DNA of 43,814 nt. It comes from Candidatus Omnitrophota bacterium (GTDB taxonomy: Bacteria > Ratteibacteria > UBA8468 > B48-G9 > DTJG01). This document shows, piece by piece, positions 24,066 through 33,152 of the stretch. Both the position numbers and the translations under genes were made by a program. Positions within the stretch are counted from its first letter, which is position 1. Every line of letters starts with the position of its first letter. Below the pieces are notes generated by a model. The model worked only from the letters and a program-made list of their open reading frames with translations, made no database searches and had not been told where the DNA came from. The stretch is taken from assembly GCA_023818375.1 (NCBI GenBank), contig JAMWCC010000012.1, positions 1 through 43,814 on the forward strand, written 5' to 3'.

Positions 24066-25179
24066 TTTTCAATATCATTTCATAAATCTTGCAATATTTT
24101 TCTACCATGTCTTCAAGAGAAAATTTCTTAACAATCTCAAGGGAATTTTTACCCATGAGCTCCCGCATTTTTTCATCAGATGCGATTGTTAAAATAGCAT
24201 CAGCTAGTTCTTCTGGTCTTTCAGGTTCAACAATAAGTCCATTTACGCCATGTTCTATTATCTCCGGTAAATCTCCAACCTTTGTAGCAACGACAGGTTT
24301 CCCGCACGCCATCGCTTCCAGTGCCACTACCGGGAAGCCTTCCCACCTGGATGATATAACCACAATGTCAAAATTTGCCATATAATTATACACATTCTCA
24401 ACAAAGCCATAAAGTAAAACCGTTTCAGAAAGTCCAAGTTTTTCTATCAGACTTGTTAAATTTTTTTCAAGAGGTCCCTTGCCCAGAATTACAAATCTTA
24501 TGTCATTTCTCTTGTTAGATACTATGTTGGCAGCTTTGATAAGGATATCAAAACCTTTTGCTTCTCGCAGATTTCCAACAGCTCCAACTGTTATGCCTTT
24601 GTGCTTTTGAATTTGTTTATCATTGGCAAGTTTTTTCCTTTTGATTTCCAAGTCGATCCCATTTGGTATTACCAGAATCTTGTTTGGTTTTATTCCCGCG
24701 TTTTCTACAAGTGCCTTCTTGCCTGCCTTAGAGTTTGAAACAACTAAAGAGCATAAAAAATCTGAAAATTTTTCCATCTTCCAGTGGATAGACCTTTTCC
24801 AGTTGTCTGTGCTTCTTTGAGAGCAAATAAGTGGAGTCCAGAAAAAGATTCTTATAAATTTTGCAAACATATTTCCAGCAAATAAAAAAGAATGAAGCAG
24901 ACAGGGTTTTTCCTTAAGGAAGATATAAAAGAATTTCAAAAGACCACCAAATGGGTTTTTTTTAAAATTCAATGTGTAATATCTTAGCTGAAATAACGAA
25001 AGCATTTTGTGAAAAACTCCTTTTGCTTGCAAGGTAACAATAACTGGTTCAAAGCCATATTTTCTTATTCTGTCTGCAAGCAATATCAACATCCTTTCTG
25101 TACCTCCAATATTCTGACTAGGAAGAATGTATACAATCTTCTTATTTTTCGTAGTAGGGATGATTTTTTGGATTGACAT
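24046..25179 (-). CDS. Glycosyltransferase family 4 (GT-B fold)
   Basis: Typical GT4 layout: N-terminal acceptor domain with GGTERML near residue 25, then the nucleotide-sugar domain with VGNLREAKGFDILIKA, the F-V-I-L-G-K-G-P element, SSRWEGFPVVALEAMACGKP and the E-x7-E pair in that motif. Likely transfers a sugar to a lipid carrier or surface glycan at the cytosolic membrane face. The acceptor is unknown. It overlaps tsaB by 38 bp and lepB by 20 bp. Confidence 0.87.
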   Translation of the reverse strand: MSIQKIIPTTKNKKIVYILPSQNIGGTERMLILLADRIRKYGFEPVIVTLQAKGVFHKMLSLFQLRYYTLNFKKNPFGGLLKFFYIFLKEKPCLLHSFLFAGNMFAKFIRIFFWTPLICSQRSTDNWKRSIHWKMEKFSDFLCSLVVSNSKAGKKALVENAGIKPNKILVIPNGIDLEIKRKKLANDKQIQKHKGITVGAVGNLREAKGFDILIKAANIVSNKRNDIRFVILGKGPLEKNLTSLIEKLGLSETVLLYGFVENVYNYMANFDIVVISSRWEGFPVVALEAMACGKPVVATKVGDLPEIIEHGVNGLIVEPERPEELADAILTIASDEKMRELMGKNSLEIVKKFSLEDMVEKYCKIYEMILKNETIQA

Positions 25180-25759
25180 GATTTTTTATTCTCACAATAG
25201 CAAGTTGTGCATTTAATACTGGGTCAGGAAAAACAGTTTTCAAACTTTTTCCGCTGCCAGCAAATAGTGAGAGAATTTTTTTTGAGGGACTTGCGATAAT
25301 TTCTGCTTTTGCCATTTTTTGAATTAATTTATCTATCCTGCAAGAGTAAATTTTTACATGCTTTTTTTCTAGTTCAGAAGGTTTTTTTAATAAGACATAA
25401 TGGACAAAATCACCGATTGATGGTAAAACCACACCGACATAACTATCTTTTTTAAATTTGTATGCAATGCATTCCAAGCTGCTTATACCGTAGACTTTTT
25501 TATCATCTGCAATAGATAATCCGTATGCAATAGAAAGACCCAGCCTTATTCCAGTCCATGAACCAGGTCCAGAAGAAACAACAAAATAATCAAACATTTG
25601 GGGTTTCATTCCAGTGGACTTAAAAAGGTTGTCAATAGCAGGTAATAGTTCCCTACTTGTGTCTTTACTTTTCCATATTTTTTTCTCAAGGACTGTACAG
25701 TCTTGTAATATTGCAATTCCAGTTTTCTGAACCGAGCATTCAATAGAAAGAAGAAACAT
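25142..25759 (-). CDS. tsaB: tRNA threonylcarbamoyladenosine biosynthesis protein TsaB
   Basis: An ASKHA-fold protein of the YeaZ/TsaB family: LSIECSVQKTGIAIL at the N-terminus and SSGPGSWTGIRLGLSIAYGL, the hallmark TsaB segment. TsaB acts with TsaD and TsaE to add t6A to ANN-decoding tRNAs. TsaD and TsaE are not in the window. Length 205 aa is normal. It starts 3 bp after the upstream lipoprotein gene ends. Confidence 0.9.
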   Translation of the reverse strand: MFLLSIECSVQKTGIAILQDCTVLEKKIWKSKDTSRELLPAIDNLFKSTGMKPQMFDYFVVSSGPGSWTGIRLGLSIAYGLSIADDKKVYGISSLECIAYKFKKDSYVGVVLPSIGDFVHYVLLKKPSELEKKHVKIYSCRIDKLIQKMAKAEIIASPSKKILSLFAGSGKSLKTVFPDPVLNAQLAIVRIKNHVNPKNHPYYEK

Positions 25760-25762
25760 AGG

Positions 25763-26899
25763 TTACAAAGTAGAGTTAAGGATTTCGGTTAAAGATTTGC
25801 TGTCAGTAGAGAAATTCTGATCAAGAATTTTTTTTGTAACAAGTTCAACAGTTGCTGTTCCCAAAGGTACCTTCCCTCTAAGCAGAAGTGGAAGTTTTTC
25901 ATCATCTGCGGATATTGATACAAATAACCTGCCTTTTTGAAAAATGGCTTCGTCTCCTGTTGCTTCAGATTGAATTAAAAAGTATTGCTTTTCGCCAACA
26001 AGAAATTTGTCGATATCTTTTTTCAGCAAAGATAAAGAAATATTCGCAAGTTTTGTTATGCCAACTGTTAATTGTGATGGTTTCATTTCTTCCTGAACCA
26101 TGGACCTAATTACATACATGGAAGATAGCCCGTCATAAAGTGTATCAGAAAATTTGATTTTCCCAGTTTTACAGCCATACTGTTTTCCTTCTTTAAATTT
26201 TTTCACCTCGTATGTGAGAGTTTTTGTTCTATGGTCAATGATGGTTTTTGTAATCTGGCTTGTACTTGAAGAGGCAGAGTAGTTATAGTAATAGAATGGT
26301 AGGTTGTTCCTAACGTCAATATATGAATCAAATCTATTATAGCCATTACCCACCCTTGTCCATATGCCTTCAGGTATGGTTAATCCAACAATATGAAAAA
26401 CATCCCTGTTGTTAATTTTTTCTTTTTTACAGACCAATATAAATTTCCCAACATTTGCAAAATTCCATTTGATCCTATAAATAAGACATTCACCATTCAA
26501 CAGATACAGATTATTAAAGTTTCTATTTACAATAGTTGGTGTTTCAGCGCGGTTTTCTTGTTTTTTAACAAGTGGTTTGTTTCTATCATCTATTTTATGC
26601 TTGATCATTATTGTTTCAGTAGAAGTAGTTTCAGTAACAACTTTATCAACCATTTCAGTGTGCTTTGAAACTGTCTTTTCTGTTTCCAACAAAACTACGC
26701 TACTTTTTTCTTCTTCTGGATGGATGGTATCTTGCGGTTTTTCCTGTAGGGGTATCAGTGTCAGCGAAACAGTCTCACTGGAAATATCCTCTGCTGGTAT
26801 TATCTGGGTTTTTTTTAACACAACTTCTTTTTTTTCTGAACATCCACTAAGAAACAAAAGACCAATGATGGTGAAAAATGTTATTGTTTTTCTACCCAT
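25763..26899 (-). CDS. DUF3108-family lipoprotein
   Basis: A lipoprotein signal (LLFLSGCSEKK, lipobox LSGC) is followed by a low-complexity Ser/Thr/Glu/Val linker (about 25-125), then a DUF3108-type beta-rich domain (about 128-350) with GIWTRVGNGYNRFDSYID and DGLSSMYVIRS. DUF3108 domains resemble outer-membrane-associated lipid-binding folds; function is unproven. It is the first gene of the operon reaching down to prs; the intergenic region to the divergent Fur gene holds the promoters. Confidence 0.78.
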   Translation of the reverse strand: MGRKTITFFTIIGLLFLSGCSEKKEVVLKKTQIIPAEDISSETVSLTLIPLQEKPQDTIHPEEEKSSVVLLETEKTVSKHTEMVDKVVTETTSTETIMIKHKIDDRNKPLVKKQENRAETPTIVNRNFNNLYLLNGECLIYRIKWNFANVGKFILVCKKEKINNRDVFHIVGLTIPEGIWTRVGNGYNRFDSYIDVRNNLPFYYYNYSASSSTSQITKTIIDHRTKTLTYEVKKFKEGKQYGCKTGKIKFSDTLYDGLSSMYVIRSMVQEEMKPSQLTVGITKLANISLSLLKKDIDKFLVGEKQYFLIQSEATGDEAIFQKGRLFVSISADDEKLPLLLRGKVPLGTATVELVTKKILDQNFSTDSKSLTEILNSTL

Positions 26900-26956
26900 T
26901 TAAGATTTCCATTTGAGATTTCCCATGAGTTATTTTATCATGCTTTAGACAGGTAC

Positions 26957-26978
26957 AGAAATACCATGGTTTATTTCT
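26957..26978. promoter_or_regulatory. Inverted repeat in the lipoprotein/Fur intergenic region
   Basis: AGAAATA (26957-26963) and TATTTCT (26972-26978) form a 7-bp inverted repeat with 8-bp spacer. It lies between the divergent DUF3108 and Fur-type genes and could be an operator, possibly for one of the metal regulators next door. No direct proof. Confidence 0.28.
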
Positions 26979-27006
26979 CTAATATTCTAACCTTTTTTGT
27001 TCAAGC

Positions 27007-27489
27007 TTGCAAACATTGACTATACTTACTTTACCTGATAAACTAAATGAGATTGAATCTCAAAAATTAAATGCTATGAGAACAGATAAATGGCTTCCAG
27101 ATGTTGAATCTTTTGCAAAAAAAGCCGGACATTTCAAGGTTCAAGATTTAATCCAGCTTATGAGAGTAAATGGAGTACCAATTTCAAGGGCTACGGTTTA
27201 TCGCGCAGTGAATAAACTTCTCTTTGCTGGCAAGATTATTCAAATTTCACATGAGAAGGAAAGAGTTTTTGAGTTTGTAAAACAGCAGGTACACTATCAT
27301 TTTAGATGCAAAAACTGTGGCACTATCCTTGAATTCTATAGTGATGAGATTGACAATTCAATAAGAGGAAGTGCCAGAAAGCTTAAAATATTATTGAGTG
27401 AACAAAAATTGATTCTTGAAGGATTTTGCAAATTTTGTTCCAGGGGGAAAAGTGCAAGAAAAAGAAAAAAACAAAAAAAGTGTCAATAA
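27007..27489 (+). CDS. Fur-family metalloregulator
   Basis: A winged-helix DNA-binding region (SRATVYRAVNKLLFAGKI) precedes the dimerisation/metal domain with HYHFRCKNCGTILEF and a second CKFC (two CxxC structural-zinc sites). Family is clear; Fur, Zur and PerR cannot be told apart by eye, but FeoB directly downstream favours an iron response. The N-terminus is uncertain: no good ATG precedes the helix. In-frame TTG codons at 27007 and 27016 or ATG 27076 are candidates, and TTGACT/TAAACT (27016-27044) looks like a promoter, which would favour 27076 but leaves the first helix short. The basic tail overlaps the feoB start. Confidence 0.82.
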   Translation: MQTLTILTLPDKLNEIESQKLNAMRTDKWLPDVESFAKKAGHFKVQDLIQLMRVNGVPISRATVYRAVNKLLFAGKIIQISHEKERVFEFVKQQVHYHFRCKNCGTILEFYSDEIDNSIRGSARKLKILLSEQKLILEGFCKFCSRGKSARKRKKQKKCQ

Positions 27490-29419
27490 GAACAATCTGG
27501 AACATAATAAGATTATCCTTGTTGGTAATGCAAACGTTGGTAAAAGTGTAATTTTTAGCCTTTTAACCGGAAGGTATGCAACTGTTTCAAATTACCCTGG
27601 CACCACGGTCGAAATAAGCAATGGCATTACAAGAATAGGGAACAAAAATTTCGAAGTTATAGACACACCAGGGATATCGGATTTTTTTGGAAGAACAGAT
27701 GATCAACGGGTTACAAGAGATATTTTACTTGAAAATCCAAATTCAATTATTGTAAATGTGATAGATGCAAAGAATCTAAAAAGAGGCCTTATTCTAACAG
27801 TTTTTTTGTGTCAACTAGGTATGAGGCAGGTTATTGCGCTAAACATGATGGATGAAGCTAATGATAAAGGTATTTTTGTCGATCACAAAAAACTTGCGGA
27901 AATTTTTAAGGTTCCTGTAGTACCAATGATTGCTACAGAAAGAGTTGGACTTCACCAGCTCAAGGAGGCAATATTAAAGGCATCACCGGGTGCGTGCAAT
28001 GTTTCTTATTCTGAAGATGCGGAAAAATTTATCAGTGGGATAGAAAGTAAACTGCCTGAAACTTCTTTCACGAACAGACGACTTGCTTTATTTATTGCAG
28101 GAGCTACTGATCAGATTCAGGAAATATACAAGAAAATGAAGGTTTTTGATGTAGATATGATTGAAGCAACATGGGAGCAGTTTCAATATACATTGTCCCA
28201 ACCTATCAATTATCTTCTTACAACTTCGATTATGAAAAAAGCTGAAGATATTGCAAATTCAGTTTCAAGGAAAAGCAAACTTTTGGAATCTGGACAAAAG
28301 GATATCTTCAATAAGTTAACTATCCATCCAATTTCAGGTATATTGATTGTTTTTGTGGTTCTTTTTTTTATGTATCTTATTGTCGGTAGATTTGGTGCAG
28401 GTTTCTTGGTTGATATTCTGGAGAATAAACTGTTTGGCCAGATAATTAATCCTTTCTTTATCAAAGTTTTTTCTCAAAGTAATCACGTCATTCGTGATTT
28501 TTTTGTAGGTGATTATGGCATCATTACCATGGCACTTTCTTATGGACTTGGAATAGTTCTACCAATTACTGCAATATTTTTCCTATTTTTTGGATTTCTT
28601 GAAGATTGCGGTTATTTCCCGAGATTAGCGTTCTTAACCGACGCAATTTTTAAGTCCATGGGATTGACAGGAAGGGCAGTTTTGCCCCTTGTCCTGGGTC
28701 TTGGTTGTGGAACAATGGCAACGCTGACAACTCGTATCCTTGATACAAAGAAAGAAAAAATTATTGCAACGGTTCTTCTGGCTGTTGCGATACCATGTTC
28801 AGCACAGCTTGGAGTTGTACTTGGGATACTTGGTGCTATTTCTAAACTGGCACTTTTTGTATGGGCAATATCCATTTTTATAGTAATGGTCATTATTGGA
28901 GGTGCCCTGAATTTTCTTATCCCGGGTGAGACCCGTTTCTCAATGGAGATTCCACCTTTGCGTTTGCCATATCTGAGAAACATAGGTATTAAAACAGGTA
29001 GGAGAATAATCTGGTATCTTAAGGAGGCCCTTCCACTTTTTATTCTTGGTACGATAATACTTTTCATCTTGAATATTTCTGGGGTACTTTCATATATCAT
29101 TTCATTTCTTTCACCTGTTGTGATGGCTATGGGACTGCCTGTTGAGATGAGTAAGGTTTTTATGATGGGCTTTTTAAGACGTGATTATGGAGCAGCAGGA
29201 ATGTTTGATCTTTACAATGATGGACTGCTTAGCCCAGGTCAGAGTGTTGTTGGTGCAGTGGTTCTTACACTATTTGTACCCTGTGTAGCCCAGTTTTTTG
29301 TTATGATAAAAGAAAGGGGTATTTTGGTTGCAATTGCAATATTCTTTTCTGCAACCGTTATTGCCTTTTTGAGCGGTTTTCTGCTAAGCGCGATTCTGAC
29401 TATTTCAGGGATTTTCTAG
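27452..29419 (+). CDS. feoB: Ferrous iron transporter FeoB
   Basis: The start is GTG at 27452, with AGGGGG five bases upstream. The N-terminal G domain has G1 GNANVGKS, G3 DTPGIS and G4 NMMDEA; a helical GDI-like region follows, then about eight TM segments with the two Gate motifs (LPLVLGLGCGTMAT and a later PCVAQ/GFLRRDYGAAG stretch). It imports Fe2+ across the inner membrane under anoxic conditions. Length (655) is a little short of the usual. The 3' end of the Fur gene overlaps by 38 bp. There is no separate feoA upstream; a FeoA-like domain is fused to the next regulator. Confidence 0.93.
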   Translation: MQEKEKNKKSVNKNNLEHNKIILVGNANVGKSVIFSLLTGRYATVSNYPGTTVEISNGITRIGNKNFEVIDTPGISDFFGRTDDQRVTRDILLENPNSIIVNVIDAKNLKRGLILTVFLCQLGMRQVIALNMMDEANDKGIFVDHKKLAEIFKVPVVPMIATERVGLHQLKEAILKASPGACNVSYSEDAEKFISGIESKLPETSFTNRRLALFIAGATDQIQEIYKKMKVFDVDMIEATWEQFQYTLSQPINYLLTTSIMKKAEDIANSVSRKSKLLESGQKDIFNKLTIHPISGILIVFVVLFFMYLIVGRFGAGFLVDILENKLFGQIINPFFIKVFSQSNHVIRDFFVGDYGIITMALSYGLGIVLPITAIFFLFFGFLEDCGYFPRLAFLTDAIFKSMGLTGRAVLPLVLGLGCGTMATLTTRILDTKKEKIIATVLLAVAIPCSAQLGVVLGILGAISKLALFVWAISIFIVMVIIGGALNFLIPGETRFSMEIPPLRLPYLRNIGIKTGRRIIWYLKEALPLFILGTIILFILNISGVLSYIISFLSPVVMAMGLPVEMSKVFMMGFLRRDYGAAGMFDLYNDGLLSPGQSVVGAVVLTLFVPCVAQFFVMIKERGILVAIAIFFSATVIAFLSGFLLSAILTISGIF

Positions 29420-29428
29420 GATAAAGTA

Positions 29429-30070
29429 ATGGATAGAGAACTTGAAGATATTATGCTTGAGATTTGGAAAAGGAGAGAGCAAAAGGAATCTTCGATTTCT
29501 GGGTTAGATCCTTCTAAATTGAATCTTCTTAAAGAAAAAGGATTGGTTACTATTTCAGCTGGAACAGTATCTTTTACACCACAAGGTGAGGAAATTGCCA
29601 AGATACTGGTGAGAAGACACAGATTGTGGGAAGTTTTTTTTCATGATGTACTTGGAATGAAAGAGTTTAATGAAATGGCAGGAGCGTTTGAACATGAAGC
29701 ATCAGGAAATATCGATCAGGCGCTTTGCGATTTTCTTGATCATCCACAGCAGTGTCCAGATGGTAGACCTATTCCAAGGGGTCAATGTTGTAAAAGAAAG
29801 AGAAAAAGAGCAGGGTGGGGGTTTTTTCAAAATATGGGTATAATGAGACTTTGCGATGTGCCAAAAGGAAAGAAAGTAAGAATCGTTTGCCTTAGGGGTA
29901 AACTTTTTCCAAAACTTTCCGGATATGGCATTGTTCCAGGTTCAATTGTTTCTGTTCAGGAAACCTTTTCAGGTTTCATAATAAGAATCGATCACTCTGA
30001 AGTAGCCCTGGATAGAGAAAGTTGTGCTGATATTCTTGTTCAGATTATTCCTGATGAGGATGAGACTTAG
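29429..30070 (+). CDS. DtxR/MntR-family regulator with C-terminal FeoA-like domain
   Basis: A condensed winged helix (about 1-58) leads into the DtxR dimerisation/metal segment: RRHRLWEVFFHDVLGM, FEHEAS, and DHPQQCPDGRPIPRG. The C-terminal about 75 residues (LCDVPKGKKVRIVCL, GYGIVPGSIVSV) form the SH3-like FeoA domain. Such regulators repress iron or manganese uptake genes when metal-loaded. It starts 9 bp after feoB, giving a Fur-FeoB-DtxR metal cluster. The N-terminal helix region is shorter than usual, so DNA binding may be unusual. Confidence 0.85.
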   Translation: MDRELEDIMLEIWKRREQKESSISGLDPSKLNLLKEKGLVTISAGTVSFTPQGEEIAKILVRRHRLWEVFFHDVLGMKEFNEMAGAFEHEASGNIDQALCDFLDHPQQCPDGRPIPRGQCCKRKRKRAGWGFFQNMGIMRLCDVPKGKKVRIVCLRGKLFPKLSGYGIVPGSIVSVQETFSGFIIRIDHSEVALDRESCADILVQIIPDEDET

Positions 30071-30075
30071 TATGT

Positions 30076-30825
30076 TTATTGCTTGACTTTTAATCTCGAA
30101 ATGACCTCCTGGGCGTTTTTAATCCTTTGTTGGGTATCAGGATGATCACTTAGAAATGTTAGCTTCAATGTAGGTTGTTTTTTTTCAAGCTCTTCCATCT
30201 TTTTAAAAAACCATATCATACCTTCGGGGTTATAACCAGCATTAAATGCATAGGTTATTCCTTGTGTATCTGCTTTAATTTCCTGTTCCCTGCTGTATTT
30301 CAACATTGAAAGTGTGAAGACCGTATCTACTGCCTGTTGTATCGCTTTTTGTCTTCCTGAACCAAAAAGGATGCTTGCAGGTATTGAATAAAGAATCTGT
30401 TTTTCGAGCCTATGTACTGCGTCTCTGTTGCAAATATGGGCAATTTCGTGTCCTATTATACATGCTAATTCATCTGGAGAATCTATACGCTTAAGTAGTC
30501 CTGTATAAACATAAACAAAGCCACCGGGTATAGAAAATGCATTAACCTCATCCTTTTCAATAACCTTGAATTTATATGGAAGATGATTTCTGTCATTATT
30601 TACAGCAATTTTTGAGCAGACAGCAGTGAAGCCATTAAAGATTTTATCAGGGTGATCAACAATTTTAAACTCAGAACTTATTTTCTTATCAAGAGCAATG
30701 CCCATATCTATTTCATCTTTTTCTGTATATATTGTCTGTTCCTGTTTCCCTGTAACAGGGTTATAATAAGTGGCACAACCTGAAAGAAAAACAGTCAATA
30801 TTGTCAATATCAAATATTTCTTCAT
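30076..30825 (-). CDS. M48-family metalloprotease lipoprotein
   Basis: The lipobox LSGCATYYNP follows a signal peptide; the zinc site HEIAH and the downstream EIKAD glutamate are intact, as is the NAFSIPGGFVYVYTGL segment. These are hallmarks of M48/YfgC-type (BepA/LoiP-like) envelope proteases that degrade or refold misassembled outer-membrane proteins. Length (249) is normal. It is 9 bp after mnmE on the same strand. A second M48 member, HtpX, is 1.5 kb away. Confidence 0.9.
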   Translation of the reverse strand: MKKYLILTILTVFLSGCATYYNPVTGKQEQTIYTEKDEIDMGIALDKKISSEFKIVDHPDKIFNGFTAVCSKIAVNNDRNHLPYKFKVIEKDEVNAFSIPGGFVYVYTGLLKRIDSPDELACIIGHEIAHICNRDAVHRLEKQILYSIPASILFGSGRQKAIQQAVDTVFTLSMLKYSREQEIKADTQGITYAFNAGYNPEGMIWFFKKMEELEKKQPTLKLTFLSDHPDTQQRIKNAQEVISRLKVKQ

Positions 30826-30834
30826 GTTTACCCC

Positions 30835-32214
30835 CTATTTTCCGACGCAGAATCTGCTGAAGATTTCATCAAGTACTTCATCAGATAAATTTTTCCCTGG
30901 TATTTCATCAAGTTCAGTTATTGCAAATTTTATCATTTCGGCAAGTACATCACAGTTTCCATTATTATTCATAGTGTTTTTTATTTCTTCAAGGATTTTA
31001 AGCGTTTTTTCAAGGAGGTTGTTTTGTCTTATATTGATGAAAAACTGTGGATTTTTGATTTCGCATAACCCCTCATTCAGTTTTTCAATTATCAGTGAAT
31101 GAAGGTGATCGATACCTTCTCCAGTGATACAGGAAATTTTTATAACATCTGATTTTGTTGAGATTTTTTTAATTTCATCTTCATCAATGCAATAAGGCAG
31201 GTCGCACTTGTTCAAAATTATGATGTGTGGTTTATTTCTTGCCATTTCAATGATTTGTAAATCAAGCTGATCAATACCAGAAAAACTATCTAACATAACC
31301 AAAACCATTTCTGCCTTTTCAATCCATTTTAAAGACCTTTCCACACCAATCTTTTCAATTTCATCAGTGTGGTGTCTTATACCTGCAGTATCAATTATTG
31401 TAAAAGGGATTCCCTGGATATTTATTATTGCTTCTATTGAATCTCTTGTAGTTCCAGGAATATCTGACACAATAGCCCTGTCTTCTTTTACAAGGATATT
31501 GAGTAAGCTTGATTTTCCAACATTTGGTTTTCCCACAATAGCGATTTTTACACCTTCTGAAAATATCCTGCCTGATTGACCTTCTTTAATGATGCTTCTA
31601 ATCTGTTCTGATGTAGATTCAATTTTATCAATAATTTTGGTATTTACAATGCTGCCGTAATCCTCTGAAAAATCAATTTCATAGTTTAAAAGTGTCAAAA
31701 CTTCCATTAGCTGGCTTCTAATATCGTTTATTTTTTTTGATAATGAGCCCTGTAGTTGTTTTATTGATAGCTGTAGTGCTTCCTCTGTTTTCGCATTTAC
31801 AATTTCAAGAATACTTTCTGCCTGTGCAAGATCAATCCTTCCGTTCAGAAAAGCCCTTTTTGTGAACTCTCCTGGCTGAGCAAGTCTGGCACCGCAACTT
31901 ATACAGAGAGAAAGTATCGCCTTGATAGCCGCAATCCCACCATGACAGCCTATTTCAGCCATGTCCTCTCTTGTGTAACTTGATGGTGCTTTCATTATTG
32001 TAACAAGGACCTCATCAATGACCTTTTCATAATCATCTACTATATACCCGTATCTTACAGTGTGAGTTTGCCAGACTTTACCGATTTTCCTTTTCCTGCC
32101 AGGTTTAAATATTTTTTCAATAATTTTTAGTGTATCAGGACCACTCAATCTTATAATACCTATCCCGGCTATTCCATATGGGGTAGAAAGTGCACAAATT
32201 GTATCTCTTTCCAT
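30835..32214 (-). CDS. mnmE: tRNA modification GTPase MnmE
   Basis: The N-terminal folate-binding domain begins DTICALSTPYGIAGIGIIRLSG; the inserted Ras-like G domain (about 220-370) has GKPNVGKSS, DTAGIR and NKCD; the helical domain ends with FCVGK, the C-terminal cysteine motif. MnmE works with MnmG to modify wobble uridines (cmnm5U). Length 459 is normal. Its MnmG partner is not in the window. A GGGAAGG site precedes the ATG. Confidence 0.95.
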   Translation of the reverse strand: MERDTICALSTPYGIAGIGIIRLSGPDTLKIIEKIFKPGRKRKIGKVWQTHTVRYGYIVDDYEKVIDEVLVTIMKAPSSYTREDMAEIGCHGGIAAIKAILSLCISCGARLAQPGEFTKRAFLNGRIDLAQAESILEIVNAKTEEALQLSIKQLQGSLSKKINDIRSQLMEVLTLLNYEIDFSEDYGSIVNTKIIDKIESTSEQIRSIIKEGQSGRIFSEGVKIAIVGKPNVGKSSLLNILVKEDRAIVSDIPGTTRDSIEAIINIQGIPFTIIDTAGIRHHTDEIEKIGVERSLKWIEKAEMVLVMLDSFSGIDQLDLQIIEMARNKPHIIILNKCDLPYCIDEDEIKKISTKSDVIKISCITGEGIDHLHSLIIEKLNEGLCEIKNPQFFINIRQNNLLEKTLKILEEIKNTMNNNGNCDVLAEMIKFAITELDEIPGKNLSDEVLDEIFSRFCVGK

Positions 32215-32300
32215 AAACCTTCCCGCAGGTGGTAAAATATATTTATATTATACTGCGACTTTTGTAAACCTTTAGCATCTAATTTTAAAAAGGAGCGAAA

Positions 32301-33152
32301 ATGTCAGCAAGGATTAGAAGTTATTTCCTGTTAGGAGTACTGAGTGTAATACTAATTTATGTCGGGAGTTTATTTGGAAGAGAAGGAATGTTTGTGGCAT
32401 TTTTTATTGCGTTAACAATGAATCTTTTATCTTATTTTGCTGGCGATAAAATAGTTCTTGCAATGACAAGGGCTGTTAAGGTTTCCGAAGATCAGATGCC
32501 ATGGCTTCACAACATTGTTTCAGAAGTTTGTGTTGCAGCACGCGTACCAAAGCCAAATATTTATATCATTCCTTCTCAAAGCCCAAATGCTTTCGCCACA
32601 GGAAGGGATCCCTATCATTCGTCTGTTGCTTTTACACAGGGAATTCTGGATCTGCTTGATGAAAATGAGCTCAAAGGTGTTATTGCTCATGAGATATCCC
32701 ACATAAAGAACAGAGATATTCTTATTGCTACAATTTCTGCTACAATTGCTAGTGCAATTATGATGATTGCAAGGATGATCCAGTTTGCTGCAATGTTTGG
32801 AGGTGGAAGAGATTCAGAAAGGGGTGGAAACATTTTCTCTGTTTTCGCAATGCTTGCATTCGCAATACTTATGCCAATAGTAGCAACAATGATAAATCTT
32901 GCAATATCCAGAAACAGGGAGTATCTTGCAGATGAAACAGGTGCGAAACTTATACATAATCCTTTTGCTCTCGCAAAAGCCCTCAGGAAGCTTGCAATGG
33001 GTGTTTCTGCAGTACCGATGAATGAAGTAAATCCATCAACAAGCCATCTTTTCGTAGTAAATCCATTTTCATCTAAATCTTTTCTCACTCTATTTTCAAC
33101 TCATCCACCGATTGAAGAAAGAATAAAAAGGCTTGAAAGAATGGGTTTTTGA
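32301..33152 (+). CDS. htpX: HtpX-family membrane metalloprotease
   Basis: Two N-terminal TM segments, the zinc motif HEISH, two more hydrophobic segments (about 145-200), and the downstream YLADETGAKL glutamate. HtpX is an inner-membrane M48 protease that degrades damaged membrane proteins. An AAAGGAG site lies 6 bp before the ATG. The stop abuts the convergent UroD-family gene with no spacer. Divergent from mnmE. Confidence 0.93.
   Translation: MSARIRSYFLLGVLSVILIYVGSLFGREGMFVAFFIALTMNLLSYFAGDKIVLAMTRAVKVSEDQMPWLHNIVSEVCVAARVPKPNIYIIPSQSPNAFATGRDPYHSSVAFTQGILDLLDENELKGVIAHEISHIKNRDILIATISATIASAIMMIARMIQFAAMFGGGRDSERGGNIFSVFAMLAFAILMPIVATMINLAISRNREYLADETGAKLIHNPFALAKALRKLAMGVSAVPMNEVNPSTSHLFVVNPFSSKSFLTLFSTHPPIEERIKRLERMGF

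Noticed and set aside
27416-27451. TTG start of FeoB at 27416
   Set aside because: GTG 27452 has a strong AGGGGG site; the extra residues are the Fur gene in another frame.
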